Shown piece after piece: positions 41,981 through 49,579 of a stretch of DNA of 64,000 nt. Origin of the DNA: JBFHRE01 sp041746105 (GTDB taxonomy: Bacteria; Actinomycetota; Acidimicrobiia; Spongiisociales; ZC4RG35); NCBI GenBank assembly GCA_041746105.1, contig JBGTHP010000014.1:1-64000 (forward strand), given 5' to 3'. Within the stretch, counting starts at the first letter, position 1. Each line of letters opens with the position of its first letter. Made by a program: the position numbers and the translations under genes. Below the pieces are notes generated by a model that did not search any database, had not been told where the DNA came from, and was given only the letters and a program-made list of their open reading frames with translations.

Positions 41981-42565
41981 CTACTGGCCAACACGTCCGT
42001 CGATGCGCTCTCGGAGCAGATCAGCGTGACCCATGTGCTGGGCGTACTCCCGGATGAGATGCACGAGCACCTCTCGGACCGGCACGGGCCTCCCTTTCCC
42101 CAGCTGCCCGAGGTCTGGCGTGTTCGTGATCAAGTTTTCGGCATACGTGACCTCGTCGGCCCAGGTCGCCCACGCATCCTGGACCATCGCCGGGTCTGGC
42201 GTGACAGCGAACGCAAGATCCTCTCCGTCGGCGCTGTGATAGGGGCGCGTGATCTCTTCGCCTGCGATCACGTGCCGGAACCAGTAGCGCTCCACCCCGG
42301 CCAGATGACGCACGAGCCCTACCAGCGACAGATCAGACGGTGGCACCGATTGACGGGCCATCTGCTCGACGGAGAGGCCGTCGCATTTCATTTTCAGGGT
42401 CAAGCGTCGGTCCGACAGAGAGCCGGCGAGTATGGCGCGCTCGTTGTTGTCCCATCCGCCATCAGCTCGCGGGTCGTCGTCCTCGTGGACCCACATGTCC
42501 CACCACCCGAATCTTCGCTCGGGCAGCTGATCAGCACCGGCCGCTTTGTTACCGTCCTCAGTCAC
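41981..42565 (-). CDS. DinB-like (DUF664 type) four-helix protein
   Basis: A 194-residue protein of the DinB/YfiT fold. Recognisable segments are SLVGLVRHLAGVERYWFRHV (about 80-99), placing one His ligand, and EVLVHLIREYAQHMGHADLLRERIDG near the C-terminus, with two or three more. Family members bind a metal with three His and many actinobacterial ones are thiol (mycothiol or bacillithiol) transferases; the substrate here is unknown. It is the only gene inside the tRNA-Lys repeat pair (41795-41825 and 42709-42739), transcribed against the tRNA, so it may be cargo of a former integrated element. Confidence 0.85.
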   Translation of the reverse strand: MTEDGNKAAGADQLPERRFGWWDMWVHEDDDPRADGGWDNNERAILAGSLSDRRLTLKMKCDGLSVEQMARQSVPPSDLSLVGLVRHLAGVERYWFRHVIAGEEITRPYHSADGEDLAFAVTPDPAMVQDAWATWADEVTYAENLITNTPDLGQLGKGRPVPVREVLVHLIREYAQHMGHADLLRERIDGRVGQ

Positions 42566-42708
42566 GACGGAATCATCCCAGATCCTGGCCAGTCACGAGC
42601 AGCGTTTCGCGCCGGTCACCCCAAGCGGAAAAGGGCCCGTGCCCAAATGCGATCGGGAAGATCTCGATATCTAGCCGGGTGGGCCGTCGGCGCCGGTGTG
42701 TCCTCGGA

Positions 42709-42739
42709 AGGTTCCGGGTTCAAGTCCCGGGCGACCCAC
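42709..42739 (+). repeat. Exact 31-bp copy of tRNA-Lys 3' end
   Basis: These 31 bases are identical to 41795-41825, covering the T-arm, acceptor strand, discriminator and one following base of tRNA-Lys. No 5' part of a tRNA precedes it. Together the copies frame about 880 bases holding the DinB-like gene. This is the expected attL/attR layout for an element integrated in a tRNA 3' end; no integrase remains. Confidence 0.8.
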
Positions 42740-42820
42740 CACAGACCATCCGGCCCCGGGCCGGGTTGGTTCACCCTGACATCTCTCCCTGGGTGGTTCA
42801 TGCCACAATGGTTCTTCCAC

Positions 42821-42903
42821 GCGGGTGTGGCGGAATTGGAAGACGCGTCAGACTTAGGATCTGGTGAGCATTGCTCGTGGAGGTTTGAGTCCTCTCACCC
42901 GCA
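42821..42903 (+). tRNA. tRNA-Leu (anticodon TAG)
   Basis: An 83-base plus-strand tRNA with a long variable arm (GGTGAGCATTGCTCGT), acceptor GCGGGTG/CACCCGC, anticodon stem CAGA/TCTG around loop CTTAGGA (anticodon TAG, reading CTA) and discriminator A. CCA is not encoded. No 3' duplicate was found nearby. Confidence 0.95.
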
Positions 42904-42943
42904 CAGTCCTTTTCTGGCGGTTTTTCACGCCGACAGGCTTCTC

Positions 42944-43272
42944 ATGGACGAAGAAGTCACCGTCCAAAACAATTGGTATACCCACCTTGGGGTGCGGCTG
43001 GGAGCATCGAGTGAAGAGGCTCGCGCGGCTACGTCGCGATCGAAGAGGCGTATGGGCGATCTTCGGAAAAGGCCGAACTGGCCCGTGAGGCTCTCGACGG
43101 ACTGTCCCATCCTCAACGGCGCGCCTATCACGACCAGCAGATCAAATGGGATGCGGCTCGGAAGTGGTACCGCCGTCGCCATCCCAAAGGCGCCGACCGT
43201 TCCGCCGAGTACGCCTACTGGGGGGATCTGCGCCGCCGGGTCTACGGAAAGGGCAAATCCAGCTCCGCCTAG
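42944..43272 (+). pseudogene. Frameshifted J-domain-like gene
   Basis: ATG 42944 opens a frame beginning NNWYTHLGVRLGASSEEARA, like the start of a DnaJ J domain (YxxLGVxxGAS). At about 43029 coding sense moves to another frame, which continues YVAIEEAYGRSSEKAE, LSHPQRRAYHDQQ and a basic C-terminus to TAG 43270-43272. A single base missing after GCGGC would restore ARAAYVAIEEAY. The HPD tripeptide that stimulates DnaK is absent even in the repaired product, so it would be a J-like protein. Either a real loss of function or a sequencing error. Confidence 0.65.
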
Positions 43273-43847
43273 CCGTCAGCCAGCAGGCCCGCCAAGGCCT
43301 TCAGGGCAATCGCCCTATGACTCATCTCGTTTTTTTCGTCTGGACCGATCTCGGCGAGGGTTCGTCCTCCAACCTCGAACACCGGGTCGTATCCGAAACC
43401 TCCGGTACCCCTTGGGGCAAAAGTGATTCGTCCTCTCAGCTTTCCCTCCGCCACCCATTCTTGGCCTGCCGGCGTCACGAGTGCCATCACCGTCCGGAAC
43501 TCGGCGCTGCGGTCCTCTACGCCTGCCATGACGTCCAATAACTTTTCGACATTGTCACGGTAGGTCGCCCCGGGACCGGCGAAGCGGGCAGTGAAGATGC
43601 CGGGTGATCCGCCAAGGGCATCGACCTCGAGACCGGTGTCGTCCCCGAGCGAAGCAAAACCGGTGGCCGTAACCACGGCGTTGGCTTTGAGCAAGGCGTT
43701 GGCAGCCAGGCTATCCCCCGTCTCCTCGACGTCGTCCCAGGCCAAGCCCCAAACAACCTCATGGACGGCGCCCAGCCCCACCAACACGGCCTCGATTTCG
43801 GCGATTTTGTCCTCGTTCTTCGAGGCGATGACCAGCCGCTCGATCAT
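43269..43847 (-). CDS. rdgB: dITP/XTP pyrophosphatase RdgB
   Basis: Hydrolyses non-canonical purine triphosphates (dITP, XTP) to keep them out of DNA and RNA. The 192-residue Ham1-family protein has the N-terminal ASKNEDKIAEIEAVL, LGDDTGLEVDALGGSPGIFTARFAG, the GFGYDPVFE loop and the end MSHRAIALKALAGLL. The start ATG 43847 overlaps the rph stop as ATGA. Last gene of the MBL-rph-rdgB operon. Confidence 0.95.
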   Translation of the reverse strand: MIERLVIASKNEDKIAEIEAVLVGLGAVHEVVWGLAWDDVEETGDSLAANALLKANAVVTATGFASLGDDTGLEVDALGGSPGIFTARFAGPGATYRDNVEKLLDVMAGVEDRSAEFRTVMALVTPAGQEWVAEGKLRGRITFAPRGTGGFGYDPVFEVGGRTLAEIGPDEKNEMSHRAIALKALAGLLADG

Positions 43848-44548
43848 CCCGCCGTGGCCTGCCGCTGCGCCTCGACGAGTTCTCCGATTCCTGCTCCGGC
43901 GAGATCGAGCATTGCATCCAGTTGATCCCGGGTGAATGGTTCACCCTCGGCTGTTCCCTGGACCTCCACCAGATCTCCGGAACCGGTCATGACGACATTC
44001 ATGTCGACTCCGGCCGAAACGTCTGATTCGTAGTCCAAATCCAGGAGAACTTCCCCCTCGACCACTCCCACCGAGATCGCCGCCACCTGGTTGCGGATGG
44101 GGTCCCGAGTCAACAACGAGCGCTTCAAAGCCCACTGCACGGCGTCGTATAGGGCCACCCAGGAGCCGGTGACTGCTGCCGTCCGCGTGCCGCCATCCGC
44201 CTGGATCACGTCACAGTCAACCGTGATCATTCGCTCGCCCATGGCCTTGAGATCGACCACCGATCGCAATGATCGCCCAACCAGCCGCGAGATCTCCTGC
44301 TGGCGACCTTTGGTATAGGAGTCCCGGCGGACTCGCTCTGGTGACGAACCGGGCAACATCCCATACTCGGCCGTGACCCATCCCTTGCCGGTGTTTCGCA
44401 TCCATCGAGGAACTTCGTCTTCGATGGATGCAGTGCAAAGAACCCTCGTCCGGCCCATCTCGATCAATACCGACCCTGGAGTTGCATCCGTGTATCCAAG
44501 GTGCATACGCATCGGGCGCAGTTCATCGGCGGCGCGGTCTCTTTTCAT
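43844..44548 (-). CDS. rph: Ribonuclease PH
   Basis: A phosphorolytic 3' exonuclease maturing tRNA ends, relevant because most tRNAs here do not encode CCA. The 234-residue protein has the N-terminal LRPMRMHLGYTDATPGSVLIE, GWVTAEYGMLPGSS, RVRRDSYTKGRQQEISRLVG and the GSGDLVEVQGTAEGEPF phosphate-binding region. It lies 7 bases after the MBL gene and is coupled to rdgB. Confidence 0.96.
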   Translation of the reverse strand: MKRDRAADELRPMRMHLGYTDATPGSVLIEMGRTRVLCTASIEDEVPRWMRNTGKGWVTAEYGMLPGSSPERVRRDSYTKGRQQEISRLVGRSLRSVVDLKAMGERMITVDCDVIQADGGTRTAAVTGSWVALYDAVQWALKRSLLTRDPIRNQVAAISVGVVEGEVLLDLDYESDVSAGVDMNVVMTGSGDLVEVQGTAEGEPFTRDQLDAMLDLAGAGIGELVEAQRQATAG

Positions 44549-44555
44549 TTCGGCC

Positions 44556-45287
44556 TCACAATTCGATCGTCCCGCCGGTGACTGCGAGCGCTACCGGTCG
44601 ATCAAACGTAGCCTCAGCCTGCTCGATCGAACGAGTCGAATCGAGATGAGGCGGGATGTGCGTCAAGACCAGCCGCCCCACCTCCATCCGCCGAGCGATC
44701 CGCCCCGCGTCCGCTGCGGTCAGATGGAACTGCCACGCCGGCTCATCGCCTTGGAGTGAAGCTTCGGACAGAAGAAGGTCCACCCCCCGGACACTCTCCT
44801 CCCACCCACCTCCGACTCCGGTATCTCCGGTGTAGGCCAAACTGCGATGTTCCCCCGACAGGCGCGACACCACCGCTGGAACGCTGTGGTTGGCAGGTGT
44901 GAATGAGATATCGATTCCACCGATGCTGGTGGTGCCGTCGGCGATTCTCGTTTCGAACGCGTTGGCGAACCCACTCTCGGACGCTGAAAAACCGACCAGA
45001 GCCTCCAGCGTGTCGCTTGGCGCATACAACGGAAGCCGCTTCTTTATCCCCAGGCCATAGGCTAAATAGTGATAGAGCGCCAGAACGTCTGAACAATGAT
45101 CGGCATGTCGGTGCGACACGATCACGGCGTCGAGGTCCTCTGGGCTGTGATCGCGCAGGAGGACGTCAAAAGTTCCAGAGCCGAGATCACACAGGATTTT
45201 GGTTCCGTTTTCTTCGACGATGTAGCCAGATGCAGGTCGCCCGAGTACCGGGTACGTACCCGACGATCCAAGGATGTGGAGTATCAC
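44556..45287 (-). CDS. Metallo-beta-lactamase fold hydrolase (Rv1339-like)
   Basis: A 243-residue MBL-fold enzyme. The metal motif HxHxDH is H59-R-H61-A-D63-H64 in VIVSHRHADHCSD, with later His near NHSVPAV and HLTAADAG and the Asp in LAYTGDTGVGG. GTG 45287 is the start that matches the fold (VILHILGSSGTYP); upstream codons are Arg-rich and non-coding in character. The gene order MBL-rph-rdgB matches Rv1339-rphA-Rv1341 in Mycobacterium tuberculosis, where Rv1339 has been described as an atypical cyclic-nucleotide phosphodiesterase. A cAMP phosphodiesterase role is therefore a fair inference; RNase Z-like activity is the alternative. Confidence 0.85.
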   Translation of the reverse strand: MILHILGSSGTYPVLGRPASGYIVEENGTKILCDLGSGTFDVLLRDHSPEDLDAVIVSHRHADHCSDVLALYHYLAYGLGIKKRLPLYAPSDTLEALVGFSASESGFANAFETRIADGTTSIGGIDISFTPANHSVPAVVSRLSGEHRSLAYTGDTGVGGGWEESVRGVDLLLSEASLQGDEPAWQFHLTAADAGRIARRMEVGRLVLTHIPPHLDSTRSIEQAEATFDRPVALAVTGGTIEL

Positions 45288-45327
45288 GTGCCGGAGTGTA
45301 CGGAAAATGCGCCTCGATGGTGTCTCG

Positions 45328-45972
45328 CTAGGGCGCCAATCGTTCGATCGTCCAGGCCTCGCCCGACCTGCGGTACCGCAGCCTGTCATGAAGCCGGTTG
45401 GCACGCCCCTGCCAATACTCCAGGGTCTCTGGCACCAGGCGGAACCCTCCCCAGTGTGGAGGGCGCGGGACCTCTTGCCCGCCGAATTGTCCGGTGAGAT
45501 CTGCAACCCGGCTCTCCAGCCACGATCGGTCTTCGATCACACGGCTCTGGGGCGACGCATGCGCCCCGATTTGCGAGTCTCTTGGCCTTGTCGCGAAATA
45601 TGCGTCGGCGGTGACCGAATCAACCGCCTCGATCACGCCGCCGACCCGTACCTGGCGATGCAGCGCCAGCCACAAAAAACACATCGCCGCTCTCGGGTTT
45701 TCGGAGAGGTCCGACGCCTTGTCACTCAACGTGTTCGTGTAGAACACAAAGCCAAATGCATCGACGCCTCGTAACAAGACCGCTCGTGCCGAGGGGGTAC
45801 CCTCCGTCGTTGACGTCGCCAAGACGAATGCATGCGGTTCGGGAAGATCGGCGTCGATCGCCTCACCCAGCCAGACGGCGAACTGTTCTATCGGATTTTC
45901 GTCGAGATCGGCGGCGTCGATGCCCGCACTCTCGTATTCGGTTCGAAGCGTCTCCAGCCTGCCGGGATCCAT
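45328..45972 (-). CDS. pdxH: Pyridoxine/pyridoxamine 5'-phosphate oxidase
   Basis: An FMN enzyme making pyridoxal 5'-phosphate. The 214-residue protein carries FVLATSTTEGTPSARAVLLRG, FYTNTLSDKASDLSENPRAA (FMN phosphate site), SRVIEDRSWLESRV and the C-terminal signature PPHWGGFRLVPETLEYWQG...RLHDRLRYRR. ATG 45972 fits the family start. It is divergent from the DUF983 gene, with 36 bases between the start codons. Confidence 0.95.
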   Translation of the reverse strand: MDPGRLETLRTEYESAGIDAADLDENPIEQFAVWLGEAIDADLPEPHAFVLATSTTEGTPSARAVLLRGVDAFGFVFYTNTLSDKASDLSENPRAAMCFLWLALHRQVRVGGVIEAVDSVTADAYFATRPRDSQIGAHASPQSRVIEDRSWLESRVADLTGQFGGQEVPRPPHWGGFRLVPETLEYWQGRANRLHDRLRYRRSGEAWTIERLAP

Positions 45973-46008
45973 CGCGGATACGGTACCGCCAGGGGTAGGT
46001 TCTGCGGT

Positions 46009-46425
46009 ATGAATCGGGATCCCGACGTCGGCTTGCCAACACTGTTGAGGCGGGCGGCCCGGAAACGATGCCCTCGTTGCGGGGTCGGCCGGGTGATGGC
46101 AACGTGGGGCCGGCACAGAACGCATTGCGATTCTTGCGGGTTCAAGTTCGAACGAGAGCCTGGCTACTTCGTCGGGGCCATGGTGATCAACACCGCGGTC
46201 ACGATCGGGTTGATGATGGGCAGTCTCGCACTCGGTGCCGTGGTGTTCTGGCCGGATGTGCCCTGGGTCGCCTTGTTCGTGACAACGGTGGTGATCGCAG
46301 GGGCCACGCCGGTCCTGTTCTACCCACTATCGAAGACATTTTGGATGGCGGTCGAAATCTCGTACCACCGGTTGGAAGAATCCGAACGCCTTGCCGCCAT
46401 GGAGAGAGTCGAAGAGTCTCAGTAG
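46009..46425 (+). CDS. DUF983 family zinc-ribbon membrane protein
   Basis: A 138-residue protein: a Cys4 zinc ribbon near the N-terminus (KRCPRCGVGR...HCDSCGFKFE) followed by EPGYFVGAMVINTAVT and two membrane helices (about 54-76 and 84-105), then a charged tail. This is the DUF983 layout; the function is unknown, though some members lie near cytochrome oxidase genes. ATG 46009 is the start that includes the full ribbon. It converges with the acyl-CoA dehydrogenase gene, overlapping by 7 bases. Confidence 0.85.
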   Translation: MNRDPDVGLPTLLRRAARKRCPRCGVGRVMATWGRHRTHCDSCGFKFEREPGYFVGAMVINTAVTIGLMMGSLALGAVVFWPDVPWVALFVTTVVIAGATPVLFYPLSKTFWMAVEISYHRLEESERLAAMERVEESQ

Positions 46426-47561
46426 CGTTTGGCGATCTCCTCGAGCATCACCTCGGTTGCTCCCCCGCCGATGGAATGAATCCGGGCATCTCGATACATC
46501 CGCTCGATCGGTGTCTCGGTGATGTAACCCATCCCGCCGTGGAACTGGACACAGTCGTACATCACTCGGTTCGTCAATTCTCCGACAAAAGCTTTCACCA
46601 TCGACACCTCTTTGACCGCATCGACACCCTGTTCCATCAGCCACGCGGCGTGATATACCAACTGACGACCGGCTTCGACCTCGGCCGATCGCATCGCCAA
46701 CCGCTGGCGAATCGCCTGCTTGGTCCACAGAGGCTGCCCGAACGCTTTGCGCTCCTTGACGTGGGCGACGGTCAACTCAATGGCTCTGGCCGCCTCTCCG
46801 ATCGCCATCGCGCCCAAGACCAGCCGTTCGTTTTGGAAGTTCGACATGATTTGATAGAAGCCGGAATCGACCTCGCCAACGACGTCGTCGTCGGCCACCC
46901 AGCAGTCCTGAAATGCGAGCTCTGCGGTATCCGATGACTTCCAGCCCATTTTGGGAAGAGCCCGGCTCACAGTGAATCCCACAGCGTCCTTTGACACGGC
47001 GAATATCGAGAGCCCCCGGGAGGCCTTGACATCCGGGTTGGTTCTGGCGGCGACAAAAACCAGATCTGCGTTTACGCCGTTGGTGATGAACATCTTCGAG
47101 CCATTGAGGACCCAACCGTCGCCGTCTCGACGCGCCGTCGAGCGCATCCCTGCCACATCGGACCCGGCGTCGGACTCGGTGATTCCGATGGCGGCAATGG
47201 TGTCTCCTGACAGCATCGAAGGGAACCACCTCTCCTTCTGATCGCGGCTGGCGTGACGCAGCGGATAGGGCAGAGCAAGATCGGTATGAACCAGGACGGT
47301 CGCCGCGAATCCCCCGAACGTCGAACGGCCCAACTCTTCTGCGAGAACGGCCGAGGCCAAGGCCCCCAACCCGAGACCTCCCAGGTCTTCTGGCACACGA
47401 AGTCCGAAAAATCCCAGCGACCCCATCTCTTTGAGGATGGTTCTGGGCACAGATCCCGCCACTTCCCAGTCATCGGCTTCAGGCAACACCCGTTCCTCGA
47501 CGTAGCGCCGGGTTTGGTCACGAATATCGGCGAGATCTTGGTTTTCGTAGATGAGCGTCAT
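46419..47561 (-). CDS. Acyl-CoA dehydrogenase family protein
   Basis: An FAD enzyme introducing an alpha,beta double bond in acyl-CoA. The 380-residue protein shows the three-domain ACAD fold: helical N-domain, the FAD/substrate loop IGITESDAGSDVAGMRSTA with WVLNGSKMFITNG, and the C-domain with ERKAFGQPLWTKQAIR, VQFHGGMGYITETPIERMYRDARI and a final GGGATEVMLEEIAKRY. ATG 47561 is chosen because the fold begins there (MTLIYENQDLADIR). The acyl chain is not predictable. It is divergent from the YbaK gene with 34 bases between. Confidence 0.93.
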   Translation of the reverse strand: MTLIYENQDLADIRDQTRRYVEERVLPEADDWEVAGSVPRTILKEMGSLGFFGLRVPEDLGGLGLGALASAVLAEELGRSTFGGFAATVLVHTDLALPYPLRHASRDQKERWFPSMLSGDTIAAIGITESDAGSDVAGMRSTARRDGDGWVLNGSKMFITNGVNADLVFVAARTNPDVKASRGLSIFAVSKDAVGFTVSRALPKMGWKSSDTAELAFQDCWVADDDVVGEVDSGFYQIMSNFQNERLVLGAMAIGEAARAIELTVAHVKERKAFGQPLWTKQAIRQRLAMRSAEVEAGRQLVYHAAWLMEQGVDAVKEVSMVKAFVGELTNRVMYDCVQFHGGMGYITETPIERMYRDARIHSIGGGATEVMLEEIAKRY

Positions 47562-47595
47562 GCGGGCCACAGGGTACCGGCTTAGGGTGAGCTCC

Positions 47596-48057
47596 ATGCA
47601 GCCAAGCACACCGGCCACGATCGAACTCTCCAGCACCGGCGTCGCATTTAGGTTGGTTGGCTACGGTCGGGTCTCATCTGCCGAAGAGGCTGCCCAGAAG
47701 CGAGGTGTGGCGTTGAGCCAACTCGCAAAAACGCTTGTCGTTCGGGTAGGCGAAGGCGCCTATGTTTTGGTGGCGATCCCGGGTGACCACGGTATGGACT
47801 ACCGGAAACTGCGCACCGCTCTCTCGGTGCGCCGCCTTTCGATGCCGGATCCCGAGGAAGCCCTCAAAGCGACCGGATACAGCCGCGGCGCGATCACCCC
47901 GATCGGCGCCGGCGGTTGGCCGGTGTTGATCGACAAAAGGCTGATGGAACACACCGAGGTGTCACTGGGGTCTGGCGTCCACGGGTGGGCCATCCACATG
48001 TCGCCCGCCGATTTGGTGACGGTCACCGACGGACGCGTCGTCGACGTAGCGAGCTGA
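47596..48057 (+). CDS. YbaK/EbsC aminoacyl-tRNA deacylase
   Basis: A 153-residue protein of the YbaK/ProX editing family, which hydrolyses misacylated tRNAs such as Cys-tRNA-Pro or Ala-tRNA-Pro. It has the AKTLVVRVGEGAYVLVAIPGDH segment with the conserved Lys, ALKATGYSRGAITPIG and the PVLIDKRLMEHTEVSLGSG loop. ATG 47596 has AGGGTGAG at a normal distance. It converges on the following minus-strand gene with no space between stops. The exact tRNA substrate is not predictable. Confidence 0.88.
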   Translation: MQPSTPATIELSSTGVAFRLVGYGRVSSAEEAAQKRGVALSQLAKTLVVRVGEGAYVLVAIPGDHGMDYRKLRTALSVRRLSMPDPEEALKATGYSRGAITPIGAGGWPVLIDKRLMEHTEVSLGSGVHGWAIHMSPADLVTVTDGRVVDVAS

Positions 48058-49524
48058 TCAGCGGAATCCCTCACAACGCTGTCGGTGAGAGCACGACCCG
48101 CACCACGGACCAACCTCGAAAGGCGCCGCCAACGAATCCTGGGGATGCCACGCCGCCGCCGTCGCCGCCGCCTGGCGCAGCCGATCCAGGGCCGAGGCAA
48201 GCTCCTCGCGATCGAATAACCGGCGCCGGCATTCCGGGGGATCCGGCCGCAGGTGATGGAGGTGCACCGCGATGGCTTCTGGCCATGCACCCCCCCGGCC
48301 CGCAATCGCAATGGCGGCACCGACCGCGTAGAGCTCCGCTTCGAGGGAGGCATGCGAACCGGCGTTGCCGGTCCGGTGCTCCACGACCATCGGGGTCCCG
48401 TCTGCCTCGCGCCCCGTGACGTCGACCGACCCGACCAGCGACACGGCCACCGGCTCGTTGGATTCTCTGCCGCGAGAGTCGACTCGCAGCCCCGGCGTCA
48501 TCACGGTCAGCCCGAGCCAGAACTCGACCCGGCGGGCCTCCAGCCGCTCGGACTGCCACAGTTCCTGGTGGTGACCCCAAAGAAGCGAGAGATCGGAGAC
48601 CGAGTCGGGAGCGGCCTGACTCAAAGTCGCCGCGACCACCTCATCCGGGCTGTCGGCCATGATCGCAGCTGCAGCCATCTCATGGAATCCGATTCCGGCA
48701 CGGAGATTGCTCGACATCTCCAGGTCGTCCTCCTGATGTCGGGGGATCTGATACACCCGATCCCATGACACTCGTCTCTGGCATGTTCCGAGCCAATCCA
48801 GATGTGTCTTCGCCAGGGTGATCGATCTCGTCGAGTTGAACACACGGCCTTCGCCGGCGATTGGATATTGACCGCAGCGGGGTGCGGAAGCACATGAAAT
48901 GCAGTGGACTCCGGGGCGGAGCTTGGACGCCGGATCGTTTGTGACAACCGCATCCAACAAAGTGCCGATCAAACGGTCTGGTTCGGAGGGAGAAACCACC
49001 TCCTCGGCTGACCCGGCGGCCAGCATCGCGTCGATGAAGTATTCGCCCGGCGCCATCCCGGCGTGGATGATTGCGGCGTCATGGCGACCGGTACCCCCGG
49101 TGCCGGTGCGCAATCGAATCAACTCCCGCCCCCCACCAGGATGTTCTACGGCGAAAGTCGGACGTACTTTCAACTCCACCCGCCGGTCATGGTCGATGAC
49201 GGAGACCGCCGCTGGCTCGAAATCGATCTCAGGGGAGACCGTTTTCGGGTACATCGCTCGCCAATGTGAGAACAAACGTTCAACAACCTGGCGCTGTACA
49301 GGGTCCATCCACCCGCAGAGCCTGTCCAAGACGGCCGGCACAACCTCATCATCCGGCCCTTCCTGGCCGTACCAACCGACGATCACGTCACGGACCACCT
49401 TCCAGCGTTCCAGATGCCAGTCGGGCGAACGAGTTGGCAAGCTGCCGAGCGCCGGGCACGTGTCGAGCCGCCGGGCCAGATCATCGGGGCGCACTATGTC
49501 GTAAGGACGGTCGTCGTAGGTCAC
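48058..49524 (-). CDS. Tandem PD-(D/E)XK / Fe-S nuclease-like protein
   Basis: A 488-residue protein whose C-terminal half follows RecB/Cas4-type Fe-S nucleases: lone Cys C248 (LGTCQRR), GIGFHE with H281, Asp D368 (SVDVTG), E382-H-R384 where active enzymes have E-x-K, ELYAVGAA (397-404) and CxxCx5C (C475, C478, C484). The N-terminal half repeats the outline in decayed form: C23, a LIRLRTG strand (135-141) and a second CxxCx5C (C208, C211, C217). The catalytic Lys is replaced by Arg, so nuclease activity is doubtful. No helicase is adjacent. I see two Fe-S-nuclease-like units in one chain; this reading is inference from motifs. Confidence 0.6.
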   Translation of the reverse strand: MTYDDRPYDIVRPDDLARRLDTCPALGSLPTRSPDWHLERWKVVRDVIVGWYGQEGPDDEVVPAVLDRLCGWMDPVQRQVVERLFSHWRAMYPKTVSPEIDFEPAAVSVIDHDRRVELKVRPTFAVEHPGGGRELIRLRTGTGGTGRHDAAIIHAGMAPGEYFIDAMLAAGSAEEVVSPSEPDRLIGTLLDAVVTNDPASKLRPGVHCISCASAPRCGQYPIAGEGRVFNSTRSITLAKTHLDWLGTCQRRVSWDRVYQIPRHQEDDLEMSSNLRAGIGFHEMAAAAIMADSPDEVVAATLSQAAPDSVSDLSLLWGHHQELWQSERLEARRVEFWLGLTVMTPGLRVDSRGRESNEPVAVSLVGSVDVTGREADGTPMVVEHRTGNAGSHASLEAELYAVGAAIAIAGRGGAWPEAIAVHLHHLRPDPPECRRRLFDREELASALDRLRQAAATAAAWHPQDSLAAPFEVGPWCGSCSHRQRCEGFR

Positions 49525-49579
49525 AGCCTCACGCTAGGCGCAAGATCCTCGGTGACTCGACCTTGTATCGGCGAGCGCT

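Noticed and set aside
42709..42739. Second tRNA-Lys gene
   Set aside because: Only the T-arm and acceptor 3' strand are present; the preceding bases do not form a D-arm or anticodon arm.
45973..46125. N-terminal extension of PdxH
   Set aside because: It overlaps the divergent DUF983 start and is Pro/Arg-rich; the family begins at ATG 45972.
48058..49524. Plain Cas4 of a CRISPR system
   Set aside because: No CRISPR array or cas1/cas2 gene is near, the protein is over twice the Cas4 length and the catalytic Lys is replaced.
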